Shown in pieces: positions 18,854 to 30,200 of a stretch of 64,000 nucleotides of DNA. How positions within the stretch are numbered: position 1 is the stretch's first letter; the number at the start of each line of letters is the position of its first letter. The notes beneath the pieces were generated by a model. It was not told the origin of the DNA, did no database searches, and was given only the letters and a program-made list of their open reading frames with translations. The stretch is from Paenibacillus mendelii (lineage in GTDB: Bacteria; Bacillota; Bacilli; Paenibacillales; Paenibacillaceae). Location: the NCBI RefSeq assembly GCF_024498075.1, contig NZ_JANHOF010000012.1, positions 124,001 to 188,000 on the forward strand, given 5' to 3'. Both the position numbers and the translations under genes were made by a program.

Positions 18854-20452
18854 ATGAAAAGAAAGTGGGTCATGACAGCTTTAATCGCAGTGATGATGAC
18901 CAGTATGGTGCTTGGCTGCTCGAGCAACGGCGGCAATAAAGTCAATGAAACCACTTCAAATTCGCCGTCCCCGCAATCGAATGAGGAAGGGACTGAGCCG
19001 AAGCAAGAGAAGGTTGAATTGTCGATGTATGCGCATGATTTTCAGAAGTGGGACGGCGTTACGAATGACAGCATTCTGAAGGAGCTGGAGAACAGGTTCA
19101 ATGTCTCGTTAAGCAGGCAGGGGGCGCCATGGGAAGGGTGGATGGAGAAGCTTGCGCTTAAGATCAATACCGGCGAAGCACCGGATCTATTCTTCTATCT
19201 CACTACGATGCCCGAATATAAAAGCTGGGTAGACAGCGGCGTTGTTCTGGAGCTCGATAAGTATCTGGACAAGGCGCCGAATCTGAAGAAGCTGCTGGAT
19301 AACGGGCTATATAAGAATCTGAAAATCAATGGCCATTATTATTTCGTACCGGTCGTTACCGTATCCAACAATCATGCGATTTATTACCGCAAGGATTGGC
19401 TCGACAAGCTGCAATTAGAGGAACCGACGAATATCGAGCAATTCACGGCTATGATCAAAGCCTTCACGGAGAATGATCCCGACGGCAACAACAAGAAGGA
19501 TACGGTCGGCATGACGGCCTCCAAGATTAGAGACTGGTTGAACGTGATCTATACCGGTTTTGGCGTGAAGCCGGAATGGAACCTGAATGAAGCAGGCGAG
19601 TACGAACCGGGGTATGCGACCGAATCGTACAAACAGTTCCTGGCTTGGATGCAGGAGCAGTACAAAGCCGGATATATCCAGAAGGAATATTTCCTGAATG
19701 ATGATGCGCAGAAGGAAGAGGCCTTCTATTCCGGCAAAGCCGGCGTCATGATTACTAACAGCGGCGTGAAGGCCGACGGCGTTATTGAACAAATCGGTCT
19801 CGTTAACCGGGATGCGGTCGTCGATGTACTGACACCTCCAGATGGACCGGGCGGACCGGGCGGCGTACATTCCTTCGGCGGCTTCTGGGGAGGATGGAGC
19901 ATCTCCTCACAGACGAAGGATCCGGAAAGAGTGGTGCAGCTGCTGGATTATATTTATAGTCCCGAAGGAAGGAACCTCACTTATTTCGGTATTGAGGGCG
20001 TGCATTATACCAAGGATGGGGAAACCATCGTTCCCAACCTGGAGAACAGAGCGAAGGAGCCGGCAGATACATTTGCGCCGGTCGGCGGAGAATTAAAGGG
20101 ATTGTACAACGTAGGTCAATACTTCGGGAATCTGTTCCAATTCAACGGGGACAAAATTGAGGTGCTGAGCAACAACGGGTTCAATAAAAATCCAGAGATT
20201 GCAGACAAGCAAGACGCCTATATTAACAAAAATCTAGTCATGTCCGACATAGCCAACGTGCTTGACTTCCCGGCGGAATTCTCGGAGATCGGCCAGAAGC
20301 TGCTTGATATTGCCGAGCGGTATTCCATTATGATCGTCAGTGGCGAGAAGGAAGTCGATGCAGGCTGGGCGGAAATGATCAAAGAGATGAACGACGCGGG
20401 ATATGCGAAAACACAGCAGTACGTAAAAGAAACCATGAGCAATCTGAAATAA
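18854..20452 (+). CDS. Extracellular solute-binding lipoprotein (LplA/family 1-like)
   Basis: 532-aa binding protein with a lipoprotein signal: basic KRK, a hydrophobic core, and the lipobox MVLGC; a Ser/Asn/Glu-rich linker follows. The body has the two-lobed sugar-binding fold with GEAPDLFF and YYRKDWLDKL motifs common in LplA-type proteins. The start at 18854 is preferred because GGAGGGG lies 5 nt upstream; the frame stays open to a GTG at 18830 adjoining the permease stop. It delivers an oligosaccharide to the two permeases. Confidence 0.9.
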   Translation: MKRKWVMTALIAVMMTSMVLGCSSNGGNKVNETTSNSPSPQSNEEGTEPKQEKVELSMYAHDFQKWDGVTNDSILKELENRFNVSLSRQGAPWEGWMEKLALKINTGEAPDLFFYLTTMPEYKSWVDSGVVLELDKYLDKAPNLKKLLDNGLYKNLKINGHYYFVPVVTVSNNHAIYYRKDWLDKLQLEEPTNIEQFTAMIKAFTENDPDGNNKKDTVGMTASKIRDWLNVIYTGFGVKPEWNLNEAGEYEPGYATESYKQFLAWMQEQYKAGYIQKEYFLNDDAQKEEAFYSGKAGVMITNSGVKADGVIEQIGLVNRDAVVDVLTPPDGPGGPGGVHSFGGFWGGWSISSQTKDPERVVQLLDYIYSPEGRNLTYFGIEGVHYTKDGETIVPNLENRAKEPADTFAPVGGELKGLYNVGQYFGNLFQFNGDKIEVLSNNGFNKNPEIADKQDAYINKNLVMSDIANVLDFPAEFSEIGQKLLDIAERYSIMIVSGEKEVDAGWAEMIKEMNDAGYAKTQQYVKETMSNLK

Positions 20453-20462
20453 TCGGCGAATG

Positions 20463-20508
20463 AACCGAGGAAGGAGAGAGCCCTTAGCTCCATCCTTCCT
20501 CGGTTGTT
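20463..20508 (+). terminator. Terminator after the first importer operon
   Basis: A perfect 13-bp stem (AACCGAGGAAGGA at 20463-20475 with TCCTTCCTCGGTT at 20493-20505) followed by GTTTG. It separates the importer from the hydrolase genes, allowing partial read-through or higher importer mRNA levels. Confidence 0.75.
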
Positions 20509-20544
20509 TGTCTGATTACAGATCGGAGAATCGAGGGGATCGTT

Positions 20545-22329
20545 ATGAAGTTATCGTTATGGTTCTCCCTGCTGGTCGTTGCTCTGCTCTGCGGGTGTGA
20601 AGGGTCGAAGGATGAACCGGTTACGCAGAATACCTACTATATAAGTTCTTCGGATCCTAATGCGGACGACAACGGCCCCGGTACGGTGGAGGAGCCTTGG
20701 CGGACATTAAGCAGAGCCTCGTCCCAGACCTTCCTGCCTGGACAATCGGTTATGTTAAAGCGCGGGGATACCTGGGTTGGAGAAACGTTATATTTGCGGG
20801 GGAGCGGCACATCCGCCAATTGGATTACGTTATCGGCTTACGGCACGGGAGAACGGCCGGTTATCTCTCCCTATGCTTCACCGGAAGCGATCTCGGCTTC
20901 CTATCCGGATGATGCAGCCAAGAACGGCCTATTGTACGCGATCAAGCTGGAAAGTACGGCGGGCTGGAGGATTATAGGGCTTGAGATTGCGAATTCCAAA
21001 AGTGGAATCGTCTATGTAAACGGGGATGAAGGCGTGCGTGACGGTCTTTGGGTGGAGGATTGCTATATCCACGATATTACGAACTGGCCGCTTACGCCGT
21101 ATCCAGCAGCGGAGAATCGGGTGCCTGAGCTCGTGATCATGCCATATTCGGTTGGTATATTTACCTTCCTGAATTCGGGAGAACGGCTTCAGAATGTGAC
21201 GATCCGAAACTGTACGTTCGAAAGAACGGATGCACCGCTGGAAATCCGACATGCGGACCATGTTGAAGTCGATTCGATCACGGCTACGGACTCTTACCGT
21301 GAAGGCGTTATCTTTACCGGGATTAACTATGATCATGCCGGTCAGCCAAAGGGCAGCTTCACGAATAGTCAAATTTTGCGCACTGGCAGTCATGGCATGA
21401 CTTGGGGGACGGCCGGGCTGGCGCTGAATGCCGTCCATCAATTCACCGTTGATAATGTAGAAATCGCCTATACGGTTTCGCCCGACTCGCCTGACGGCGT
21501 AGGCATCGATTACGAAGGGCTGAATAAAGATGTCACGGTGCAGAACAGTTACATTCATGACAATGACGACGAGGCCGTCATGTATTACCGCAACCCGCAA
21601 TGGTCTAACGGGATCGAGAATGTCAATACCAGCTTGATCAATAACCGCTTCGTGAATAACGGGATCAAGCAGGACGGCAAGCTTCACGCTGCTTTTCTCG
21701 TCCATGCCAACAATTTGGACAATGGGGGGACCCTCTCCGGGAATACGATTGTGTTAAAGGATCTCCAGCAGCCATTGAACATGATCGCGGAGATGACGCC
21801 GCAATTCAATGAGTACTGGCCGGGCCGCATCAATCAAGAATCCTATCATATCCAAGACAATCGCATTCAACTGAGCGATGGCAGAACCGTAAACGATGCT
21901 TCTGCGGGCTACTCCAACATCCAGGGTGGTAACGGGTGGCATTACGAGCAGGTGAAAGAAGGAATACGCTCGGCGATGAGCTGGGATCGCGGCTCGGGAC
22001 AATGGAAGGGAGCGACGGGTAAGATCGTCATTAGCGATCATGAGATGCAAACGGCTGGGGGAATTGATGCCCTGCGCGAGTGGATCTCTCCGATTGAAGG
22101 TGAGATCACCATAACCGGGAAGGTGCAGCTATCCGCCGGTTCAACTGCATCAGCACAAGTAAGCATTCTTAAAAACAACGACATGCTATGGGACGAAGCG
22201 GTGAAGGGAAGTAAGAAGGCACAGCATGAACTGAGCCTCTCCGTAAAAGCCGGGGATGTCATTTCCTTCGTCATCCGTGCAGCGGATGAAGCCGCCGTGG
22301 ATTGGAATCCGCGTCTTGTAACGCCATAA
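20545..22329 (+). CDS. Right-handed beta-helix lipoprotein (pectate-lyase-like fold)
   Basis: 594-aa lipoprotein with lipobox LLCGC near residue 18. A right-handed parallel beta-helix of the type seen in pectate lyases and polysaccharide lyases spans about 35-450 (repeated N-x-x-I/V rungs such as QNVTIRNCTF, QNSYIHDNDDEAV). A C-terminal beta-sandwich follows (about 465-594). It is closely related over its whole length to the second half of the SGNH-beta-helix protein at 27270-30584. It probably binds or cleaves the locus's polysaccharide at the cell surface; the specific lyase or hydrolase activity cannot be read from sequence. Confidence 0.82.
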   Translation: MKLSLWFSLLVVALLCGCEGSKDEPVTQNTYYISSSDPNADDNGPGTVEEPWRTLSRASSQTFLPGQSVMLKRGDTWVGETLYLRGSGTSANWITLSAYGTGERPVISPYASPEAISASYPDDAAKNGLLYAIKLESTAGWRIIGLEIANSKSGIVYVNGDEGVRDGLWVEDCYIHDITNWPLTPYPAAENRVPELVIMPYSVGIFTFLNSGERLQNVTIRNCTFERTDAPLEIRHADHVEVDSITATDSYREGVIFTGINYDHAGQPKGSFTNSQILRTGSHGMTWGTAGLALNAVHQFTVDNVEIAYTVSPDSPDGVGIDYEGLNKDVTVQNSYIHDNDDEAVMYYRNPQWSNGIENVNTSLINNRFVNNGIKQDGKLHAAFLVHANNLDNGGTLSGNTIVLKDLQQPLNMIAEMTPQFNEYWPGRINQESYHIQDNRIQLSDGRTVNDASAGYSNIQGGNGWHYEQVKEGIRSAMSWDRGSGQWKGATGKIVISDHEMQTAGGIDALREWISPIEGEITITGKVQLSAGSTASAQVSILKNNDMLWDEAVKGSKKAQHELSLSVKAGDVISFVIRAADEAAVDWNPRLVTP

Positions 22330-22379
22330 ACACGAATGATCAAATCGAGCTGTGCTTGATCGATTAGGGGAGAGTCGGA

Positions 22380-24848
22380 ATGAAAGATGTTGGAATGCCT
22401 GTCGCCGCAGGCCTGCTCGAACAGTTTAAACAGCCGTCCACGGCGTACCGCTCACTCCCGTTCTGGTCATGGAATGACCGGATGTCGGCAGATGAGATCA
22501 AGGCGCAAATTCAAGAGATGAGTAAGCAGGGGATGGGAGGGTTCTTCATGCACTCCCGTGAAGGACTCGAAACCGAATATATGGGCGAGGAATGGATGGC
22601 CTGCATTCAGGCCGCTGTTGCCGAAGCCAAAGCCGCCGGGATGAAGGCGTGGCTGTACGATGAAGACCGCTTCCCATCCGGAGGAGCGGGAGGATCGGTG
22701 CCCAGACTTGGAGGTGATGCTTACCGCTCCAAGGCGCTAACGATGGAGGTAACCGCCGGACATAAACAAGAGGTTACTAGCGGTATCATCGCTATATTTG
22801 CGGCATCGGTTGAAGGGGATGTTCTTCACCATTGCCGTCAGGTGGAGCAAACCGATCCGGATCTCTTACTGGATGGGGAAGTATGGCTCGTCTTACGGAG
22901 GGAAATATCAGGTCCCTGCGAGTGGTTTAATGACGAGTCACCCGTCGATAATCTCAATCCGGATGCGGTGGCGGCTTTTATCGAGGGCACGCATGAGCCT
23001 TATAAAGCGGTAATAGGCGATGAATTCGGCAAAACCGTTCCCGGCATTTTCACCGATGAGCCGAGCATCGCGGATTTTCACTCCGTATATACACGGCCTT
23101 GGCTCCCATGGACGGATGAATTTGCATCTTATTTCCAGGAAAGAAGAGGGTATGAGCTGGAGCCGTTGCTTCCGTATTTATTCTTCCATGGCGAGCACTC
23201 GGCGAAGACGAGGCATGATTACTGGAGAACGATTACGGACCGGTTCTGCGCAGCATACTCGCAGCAGCTCGGCCAGTGGTGCGAGGACAATGAAATTGCT
23301 TATACGGGGCATTATTTAATCGAACACAATTTGGGTATCGGGACGAGGGTGAGCGGTGCCATCATGCCTCACTACCGCTACCAGCAAGTTCCGGGGATCG
23401 ATCTGCTGGGCGAGCAGGCGGATGAGTATATAACCGTAAAGCAGTGTACCAGCGTAGCCAATCAATACCGCCGGCCGGTCGTGCTGTCGGAGATGTACGG
23501 CTGCTGCGGGTGGGATTTCACCTTCGAAGGGCAGAAATGGGTGGGCGATTGGCAGTTTGCCTTGGGGGTTAACGTACGCTGCCAGCACTTATCCTTATAC
23601 AGCCTCAAGGGGTGCCGCAAGCGGGATTTCCCTCCGGTATTTAACTACAATACGAGCTGGTGGAAATACAATCATGTGACGGAGGATTACTTCGCCCGGA
23701 TCTCCGCCGTGATGACGGAAGGAATAGCGGTCAGGGATGTGCTTGTCATCCACCCGTCCTCTACCCTATGGACGATGATCGGCTGCGATCCTTATGTGTA
23801 TAAGGGCTGGGAGGATCCCAATCTGCTTCGCGCCAACCGTTATGAAGAAGGGTTCGATAAGTTAATCCGGACGATGCTCGGCTTCCACTATGACTTTGAT
23901 TTCGGTGATGAAACGATTATTGAAGAGAAGGGTCATGTGACGGACGGTTCATTCTTCGTGAATTATGCCGGCTATCGGGTTGTTGTGCTTCCAAGGCTGC
24001 ATACTCTGCTGGGGAGTACGATGAAGCTGCTGCTGGCATTCATGGATGCGGGCGGTACGGTGATCTCGGTGGGGCAAGGAATTACCAGAATAGACGGTGA
24101 GCTCTCGGATGAGGTTTATACCTTATATTCGCATGAAGGGATGCGAATCGTTGGGAATGAAGCGGAGCTCTGCTCGATGCTGGAGAGTGTATTGCCCCGT
24201 CAGGTTAGCATCCGCAGGAGAACGTCGGGCGAAGCGCCCGAGTTTCTGTACTATTTGAAAGAAATGCCGGATTGCTATGCCTTGTTCGTTGTGAATAACG
24301 ACCGGAATGCGGGGCAAGAGGTGGAGATTGCGCTGGCCCGCGTCGGGCGCCTGGAGCAATGGGATTTATTGACGGGAGAGACGAAGGAAATGGGGGCGGA
24401 GATTCGCAAGGATGGGATGAGCTTCATCGCTAATTTCGGTCCGGCAGGCTCCAGGCTGTATGTGATCCATAAGGATTCGCAGCCGAAGGCAGCGTTAAGC
24501 ACATTTTCTTACGCGCAAACCCATGAATTACGTCTATGCGATGCGATGCTGGGACCGGTCAGCACGTTCAGTCGGACGATGCCTAACGCCCTGCTCTTGG
24601 ATACATGCTCCTATCGACTGGAAGAAGACGATTGGTCGGAGACAATGTTCGTATGGGAGGCACAGAAGCATGTACGGGATTTGCTTGGCATGCGTCAGGT
24701 TCACTACAATGGGCTGCCTCAAAGATACAAGTGGATCGATGAACCCCATCCGGCTAACGAAACGCGGATAGCGCTGCGTTACAGCTTTGAAGTTCAAGCG
24801 GTTCCCGAACGCGATGTGTTCCTGGTTCTCGAGCAGGCGGAGCAGTGA
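22380..24848 (+). CDS. GH106-like alpha-L-rhamnosidase, C-terminally truncated
   Basis: 822-aa protein with no signal peptide, resembling GH106 (alpha-L-rhamnosidase-like) enzymes. The N-terminal FWSWNDRMSADEIKAQIQEM, GGFFMHSREGL and WLYDEDRFPSGGAGG segments are hallmarks of the family's TIM barrel; the catalytic barrel runs to about 480, followed by beta-rich domains. The protein stops at LEQAEQ, in the middle of the C-terminal galactose-binding region. The missing end (from DWGLQGYF) continues in the +1 frame immediately downstream (24841-25254). About 90 aa expected between these blocks in relatives also appear absent, so this looks like a deletion with frameshift rather than a single-base error. 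Confidence 0.75.
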   Translation: MKDVGMPVAAGLLEQFKQPSTAYRSLPFWSWNDRMSADEIKAQIQEMSKQGMGGFFMHSREGLETEYMGEEWMACIQAAVAEAKAAGMKAWLYDEDRFPSGGAGGSVPRLGGDAYRSKALTMEVTAGHKQEVTSGIIAIFAASVEGDVLHHCRQVEQTDPDLLLDGEVWLVLRREISGPCEWFNDESPVDNLNPDAVAAFIEGTHEPYKAVIGDEFGKTVPGIFTDEPSIADFHSVYTRPWLPWTDEFASYFQERRGYELEPLLPYLFFHGEHSAKTRHDYWRTITDRFCAAYSQQLGQWCEDNEIAYTGHYLIEHNLGIGTRVSGAIMPHYRYQQVPGIDLLGEQADEYITVKQCTSVANQYRRPVVLSEMYGCCGWDFTFEGQKWVGDWQFALGVNVRCQHLSLYSLKGCRKRDFPPVFNYNTSWWKYNHVTEDYFARISAVMTEGIAVRDVLVIHPSSTLWTMIGCDPYVYKGWEDPNLLRANRYEEGFDKLIRTMLGFHYDFDFGDETIIEEKGHVTDGSFFVNYAGYRVVVLPRLHTLLGSTMKLLLAFMDAGGTVISVGQGITRIDGELSDEVYTLYSHEGMRIVGNEAELCSMLESVLPRQVSIRRRTSGEAPEFLYYLKEMPDCYALFVVNNDRNAGQEVEIALARVGRLEQWDLLTGETKEMGAEIRKDGMSFIANFGPAGSRLYVIHKDSQPKAALSTFSYAQTHELRLCDAMLGPVSTFSRTMPNALLLDTCSYRLEEDDWSETMFVWEAQKHVRDLLGMRQVHYNGLPQRYKWIDEPHPANETRIALRYSFEVQAVPERDVFLVLEQAEQ

Positions 24849-25254
24849 TTGGGGCTTACAGGGGTATTTTCATTATTGCGGAAGCATGATCTACCACTTC
24901 GATTACACGTATGCCTATAAGCCGGGTGATGCAGCTCCGGGTGTTGTGATGGAATTCGGAACCTATGATGCGGTTACGATGGAGGTTCGCGTGAATGGAA
25001 GGACTGCGGCGCAGGTCCCTTGGCGGGAAGCCGGCCGGGTAGATCTGACTCCTTGGCTGGTCGAGGGCAGCAACCGAATCGACATTGAAGTGATGGGAAG
25101 TCCACGCAATCTGTTCGGACCGTTTCACCAGAAGGGGACTCATAATGTGTGGGTGGATTGGACGTATTTTAACCGCGAAGGTTCCAGGCTGGAGCCGAAT
25201 TACGTTGTGAAGCCGTATGGACTGACAAGTCCCATCAATTTATTCTTAACCTAA
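24841..25254 (+). pseudogene. Detached C-terminal fragment of the GH106-like gene (+1 frame)
   Basis: Continuation of the GH106-like gene in another frame. It encodes DWGLQGYFHYCGSMIYHF and then a galactose-binding jelly roll (VRVNGRTAAQVPW, SNRIDIEVMGSPRNLFGPFH), the usual C-terminal domain of these enzymes. The open frame reaches back to a TTG/ATG-type start near 24787 inside the preceding gene, and a first internal ATG lies at 24886, but neither has a convincing ribosome site. It is most likely untranslated or a separated remnant; a sequencing or assembly fault is the alternative. Confidence 0.7.
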
Positions 25255-25272
25255 CGCTCAGGAGGAATTACC

Positions 25273-27186
25273 GTGCGCAATTACGCGAGTCAACGCTATA
25301 AGAACGAATGGTTCAGACATCCTGTGATCGGCGACCCTTCGTTCGATACGTTTCGAAGGCATACCCACAATCCCATCTATAGAGGGCAATACCCATTCGA
25401 ATGGCCGGTGAACGGTTCCCTATTCAGAGATCCGGTATCGAATCGGTTATATATGTATATTTCGCTTTATTACAAAGGGTATTGGTCGATTAAGGACCCG
25501 GATCAGAGCTTGCACTGCATCGCGTACAGATCAGACGATGAGGGATTAACCTGGCAGGAAGTCGGACTTATGTTAGAGGGGAGCAAGCATTCCTATGACA
25601 GTGAGGAGGGCATGCGCGGAGGTGCTGCCGACATGTGCGTGGTCTATGACCAAGGTGTGTACCATGCGCTGTTTGGGTGGGCTACATCTGCCAATACCGA
25701 TGGCGGAATCGGCTATGCAAGCGCTTCTTCGCCGGAAGGTCCCTTTATTATATCGGATACGCCCATTCATCAAGAGACCCGACAACCATTGCTGGGAGGC
25801 AAATATAAACGGGTGTATGCTTCCTCGCTCATTAAGCGGGAGCAGGATTGGCTCATTATCGCGATGATGAGCACACCTAGAAATTGGGGCGGCACATGGG
25901 CGCTGGTCAGTATGACAGCTAAGCAGCCGGAAGGGCCTTATTCAGCTCCGGAACTGCTCGTCTATCCGCAAAGCAAGACGTTTCATCCCCCGATCACGGA
26001 ATTTTTCCCAGCCTTCCAAGATGACCGGTATGTGTATTGCCCGTTTACATCGCTTGCTCTGAACCGCAATTTCCAGGTCATCTACAAAGCAGAGAAGAAT
26101 CAAGCCCATCTCGCCAGCGCATGGCTTATCGAGAAGTATGGGTCCCTCTGGCATTCGGAAGATCTGGAGCATGAGCAGCAGGGCATATGGGGGCAGACAT
26201 TAGCAGGCCTGTTGGAGCAAGACGGGCGATTGCGCGTCATGTATCCCGCGAAGTCAGCGCCGGATACCGATCAGGGTACGATTAATTATGCGGAATGCGA
26301 TTGGAATGAGATTGACGGCAATGACAGCTTCTGGTTGTCTGCACCTAATGGGCCTGCACTTTCCTTCATTCAGCAGGAGTATGAACAATTCGTTCTGGAG
26401 GCAAAGCTGCATTCGGGCGGCGAGAAGTCGGTGCTGTGGGCTTATGATAGTCCGATCGGTCCCGACATCACAACAGCTGGCGCTTCGCTGCATCCGCTCA
26501 TGGCAAGGAATAGGATGGAGTTACGTTGGGCGGACGGGAAGTGGAGCTTGATCGATACGGATGCCGAGGGAAGCAGCATTCTGCTATCGAGCGGAACGTA
26601 TGCGCCAGCTGTTGAAGTCTCGGATTCGATCTGTATTGGGTACGAGCGATCGGGATCTAGTATTACGATTAATGGAGAAGCCGTGTGGCAGGGAACCCTC
26701 GGGATCAGGAGCGGGAAGATCGGGCTGCTCGCCGGCAAAGGGAGTCACATGCATGTGACATGCATGAAGCTGGATCGGACGGGTACATCTGGCAAATTGA
26801 CCTATTTAAGCTCGGAAGGGTTGATCGGTGCAGGGGAGGCTCCGATGAAGCCTTCCGAATCCATGGAACCGGAGGGCTGGAAGCGCATGGAGAGCGGCCA
26901 ACTGCGGTTTGGAGCGGGTCATTACACGAATGTTCCAGGCAGCAGGGTCAAGTGGAACTATATCGGCAGCCGGTTTCAGATCTGGAGTCCAAGAGGAAGC
27001 GAGCTGGGTCTGGTCAAGCTATATCTGGACGGAGAGCTGACTGCAACGATTGACTTAAGGGATCCATCGGACCAGGAGTCGGCTATCGTGTTTGAAAGCG
27101 GCGATGTTCCCTATGGTTACCATGCGGTGACACTTGAGCTTATTGATGGTGCCATGATCTGTGATTCTATGGATTTCTGGACTTAA
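25273..27186 (+). CDS. GH43/GH32-like five-bladed beta-propeller glycosidase with C-terminal beta domains
   Basis: 637-aa protein with no signal peptide and a GTG start preceded by AGGAGGAATT. The N-terminal half (about 10-330) is a beta-propeller of the GH43/GH32/GH62 clan type, with GSLFRDPVSNRLYMYISLYY, CIAYRSDDEGLTW, GGAADMCVVYDQGVYHALFG and blade-like repeats. A jelly-roll or LamG-like region follows (about 360-505), then a C-terminal beta-sandwich (about 535-637; GSRFQIWSPRGSELG). It probably trims arabinose or xylose side chains in the cytoplasm after uptake. Family assignment within the clan is uncertain. Confidence 0.72.
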   Translation: MRNYASQRYKNEWFRHPVIGDPSFDTFRRHTHNPIYRGQYPFEWPVNGSLFRDPVSNRLYMYISLYYKGYWSIKDPDQSLHCIAYRSDDEGLTWQEVGLMLEGSKHSYDSEEGMRGGAADMCVVYDQGVYHALFGWATSANTDGGIGYASASSPEGPFIISDTPIHQETRQPLLGGKYKRVYASSLIKREQDWLIIAMMSTPRNWGGTWALVSMTAKQPEGPYSAPELLVYPQSKTFHPPITEFFPAFQDDRYVYCPFTSLALNRNFQVIYKAEKNQAHLASAWLIEKYGSLWHSEDLEHEQQGIWGQTLAGLLEQDGRLRVMYPAKSAPDTDQGTINYAECDWNEIDGNDSFWLSAPNGPALSFIQQEYEQFVLEAKLHSGGEKSVLWAYDSPIGPDITTAGASLHPLMARNRMELRWADGKWSLIDTDAEGSSILLSSGTYAPAVEVSDSICIGYERSGSSITINGEAVWQGTLGIRSGKIGLLAGKGSHMHVTCMKLDRTGTSGKLTYLSSEGLIGAGEAPMKPSESMEPEGWKRMESGQLRFGAGHYTNVPGSRVKWNYIGSRFQIWSPRGSELGLVKLYLDGELTATIDLRDPSDQESAIVFESGDVPYGYHAVTLELIDGAMICDSMDFWT

Positions 27187-27269
27187 ATCTATTGCGGGTA
27201 TACGCGATGCAATGGAGATCGGGTACAGTCCGTGACGACAAGTAAATGAGACAATGGGGAGATGCTTAA

Positions 27270-30200
27270 ATGAGAAGAACAGGAATGATGATGCTGCTAG
27301 TCATGTCCATCCTATCTATGGTTGCTCTGCCAAGCATGCCGCTACATGCGGAAGAGGAAGAAGAGGACGCGTTTCTTGAGGAAGCGATGTCGCCTTTCTG
27401 GTTAGGTACTACGATGTACAATGAATCCCTGCTGATGATTTCATCGGACGGCGAGCTTCCTGAAGCCTCGTTGTTGTTTACACCGGATACGATCCTCTCT
27501 GTGAAGAGTGCCCGCCTTGATACCGAGTATGTGGAAGGCGTCGATTGGGAGCTCAGCGGCGGGAAAATAAAACTGCTGGCAGGCTCGAGCATTCCATATT
27601 TGACGAGCGAAGAGATGTACCCGGCTTCTCCTCCTCCTAATGAGCAAATACCTAAAGTGGGCGGCGGGTATGTCTTATTCCATGAAGGGACGTACTTCCA
27701 CGATCGGCAGATTGTCGTCACGTATACACATGCGGCCGATGCCTGGCAAGGTCCTGTACCTGCTTACGCGGGAGAAAGTCTGCCCCATACAACCTCCAAG
27801 CTTGCGAACGGACAACCGTTGAAGGTGGTCCTATATGGAGACAGCATATCGGTTGGTTACAATTCCAGCGGATTATATAATGCTCCGCCCTACTTGCCTA
27901 CCTGGGGTGAGCTGCTGGTCAGGCAGCTGGAACAAACCTATTCCTCTGCGATCACAGCCATAAATCCCTCCGTAGCGGGACAAACCTCGGCATGGGGAGC
28001 TGCAGAAGCGCAGACGCGGGTTGCGGCGGAGGAACCCGATCTGGTCATCATCGCCTTCGGGATGAATGACGGTACTGCGGGCGTTACCGCTGCTCAATTC
28101 AAGGCAAATGTGAAGAGTATGATCGAGACAATCAGGCAATCCAATCCGAATGCGGAGTTTCTGCTTGTCAGCACCACGCTTGCCAATCCCGAAACGAATT
28201 ATGCGAATCAGCAAGAGAGCTATCTCGCTGTTCTTGAGCAGCTATCGGGAACGGGCATCGTGGCTGTCGACATGACCGGGGTCCATCAGGAGCTGCTAGC
28301 ACATAAAAGCTTCGCGGACATGACCGGCAACAATGTTAATCATCCGAATGATTTTCTGGCGCGATGGTATGCGCAGATCGTTTCCGCGACGCTAATCAAC
28401 TACACACCCAGCACGGGCAGCGGCCAGACGTATTATGTCAGCAGCTCGGCGGGCAGTGATTCCAACAGCGGAACCAGCTCAACGGACGCATGGAAGACGT
28501 TAACCAAAGTATCCTCCATGACCTTTCAACCAGGCGACACGATCTTGCTGAAGAAGGGGGACACCTGGACGAATGAGACGTTATATCTCAAGGGCAATGG
28601 GTCTATAGCCAATTGGATTACACTGTCTGCCTATGGCACGGGCGACCGGCCGGTTATCTCTCCATACGCATCGCCGGCGTCAATCACGCCGCCAGATCCG
28701 GTCAACGTGGCCAACAACGGGCTGCTCTATGCCATTAAGCTGGATAGCAATGCGGGCTGGAAAATCCAAGGGATCGAAATCGCGAATTCCCGAAGCGGCA
28801 TCGTGTACGTGAATGATGCTTCTGGTGTGCACGACGGGCTGTGGGTGGAGGATTGCTACATCCATGACATTACGAAATGGCCGCTTAATCCATTCCCGGC
28901 TGCAGAGAATAGAGCGCCTGAGCTGCAAATCATGCCTTATTCGGTCGGCATCTATACCTTTTATAACTCGGGACAATTTCTGGAGAACGTAACGGTCAAG
29001 AACAGCACCTTCGAGAGAACGGATAGCCCGCTGGAAATTAGACATGCCAATCGCGTTGAAGTGGATTCCGTTACATCTACGGAGTCGTACCGGGCGGGAA
29101 TTATTTTTACCGGCATTAATTATAATTACACCGGGACGCCGATCGGACTGTTAACCAGTAGCGTCGTTCTGCATGCGGGACTTCATGGGATGACATGGGG
29201 GACAGCCGGGCTGCAATTCAATGCGGTCCATAATTTCACGGCAGATAACGTAGAGGTCGGATATACCGTATCGCCTAATTCGCCGGATGGAGTCGGCGTT
29301 GATTATGAAGGGTTGAACAAGAATGTTACCTTGCAGAACAGCTACATTCACGATAATGAAGACGAAGCCGTCATGGTATACCGGAACCCGCAGTGGTCAG
29401 GCGGCATTGAGAATGAGAACACGAGCCTTATTGACAACCTGTTCGAGAATAATGGGATTAAGAATGATGGCGTGCATGCCGCGTTCTTGGTGCAGCAGTA
29501 CAACTTGAACAATGGCGGCACAATATCGGGAAATACGATTGTTAAGGCCTATCGCCAGCAACCGCTCAATATGATTATAGAGAGAAATCCGCAGCAGAAT
29601 GAATTCTGGCCTTCTTCTCAATATCAGACATCGAACAATGTGGTGAAGCTGCGCAACGGCAACATCATCCATTACGCCTCGACCGGTTATTCCGCCACGC
29701 AGGGGGCGAATGGATGGAGCTATGAGCAGTATGACGGAAGCTCTTACGCGAACATGTCATGGGTTCCTTCGGCGGGCGTATGGCAGGGAGCTTCCAGCAA
29801 CCTGTATATCGGTGAGGATTGGATGCATCCTGCGATCGGTTCAGATGCTGTGCGCACATGGACGGTTGCAAGTAACGGGAAATTACGGATTACCGGGAAG
29901 GTGAATAAGTCCGATTCCGTGCTTGGCGACGGAGTAGAGGCGAGTATTTGGCACAATGGAACGCGGATTTGGGGATCGGCGACGGTTACTGATCTAACAG
30001 GAAGCGAGCATGATCTGCAGATCAATGCGGCAGCCGGAGATCAGATCCGGTTCGTCGTGAATGATAAGGGAGACCCTTCCTATGATAAAACGACATGGAA
30101 TCCGGTCATCGAAGAAATCGTCCAGACGGATTACAGCGCATCGGCGGATTTCAGCCGTACCCAAAACATGTATCAGTGGCGGTATGAGCAGTGGGATGGC

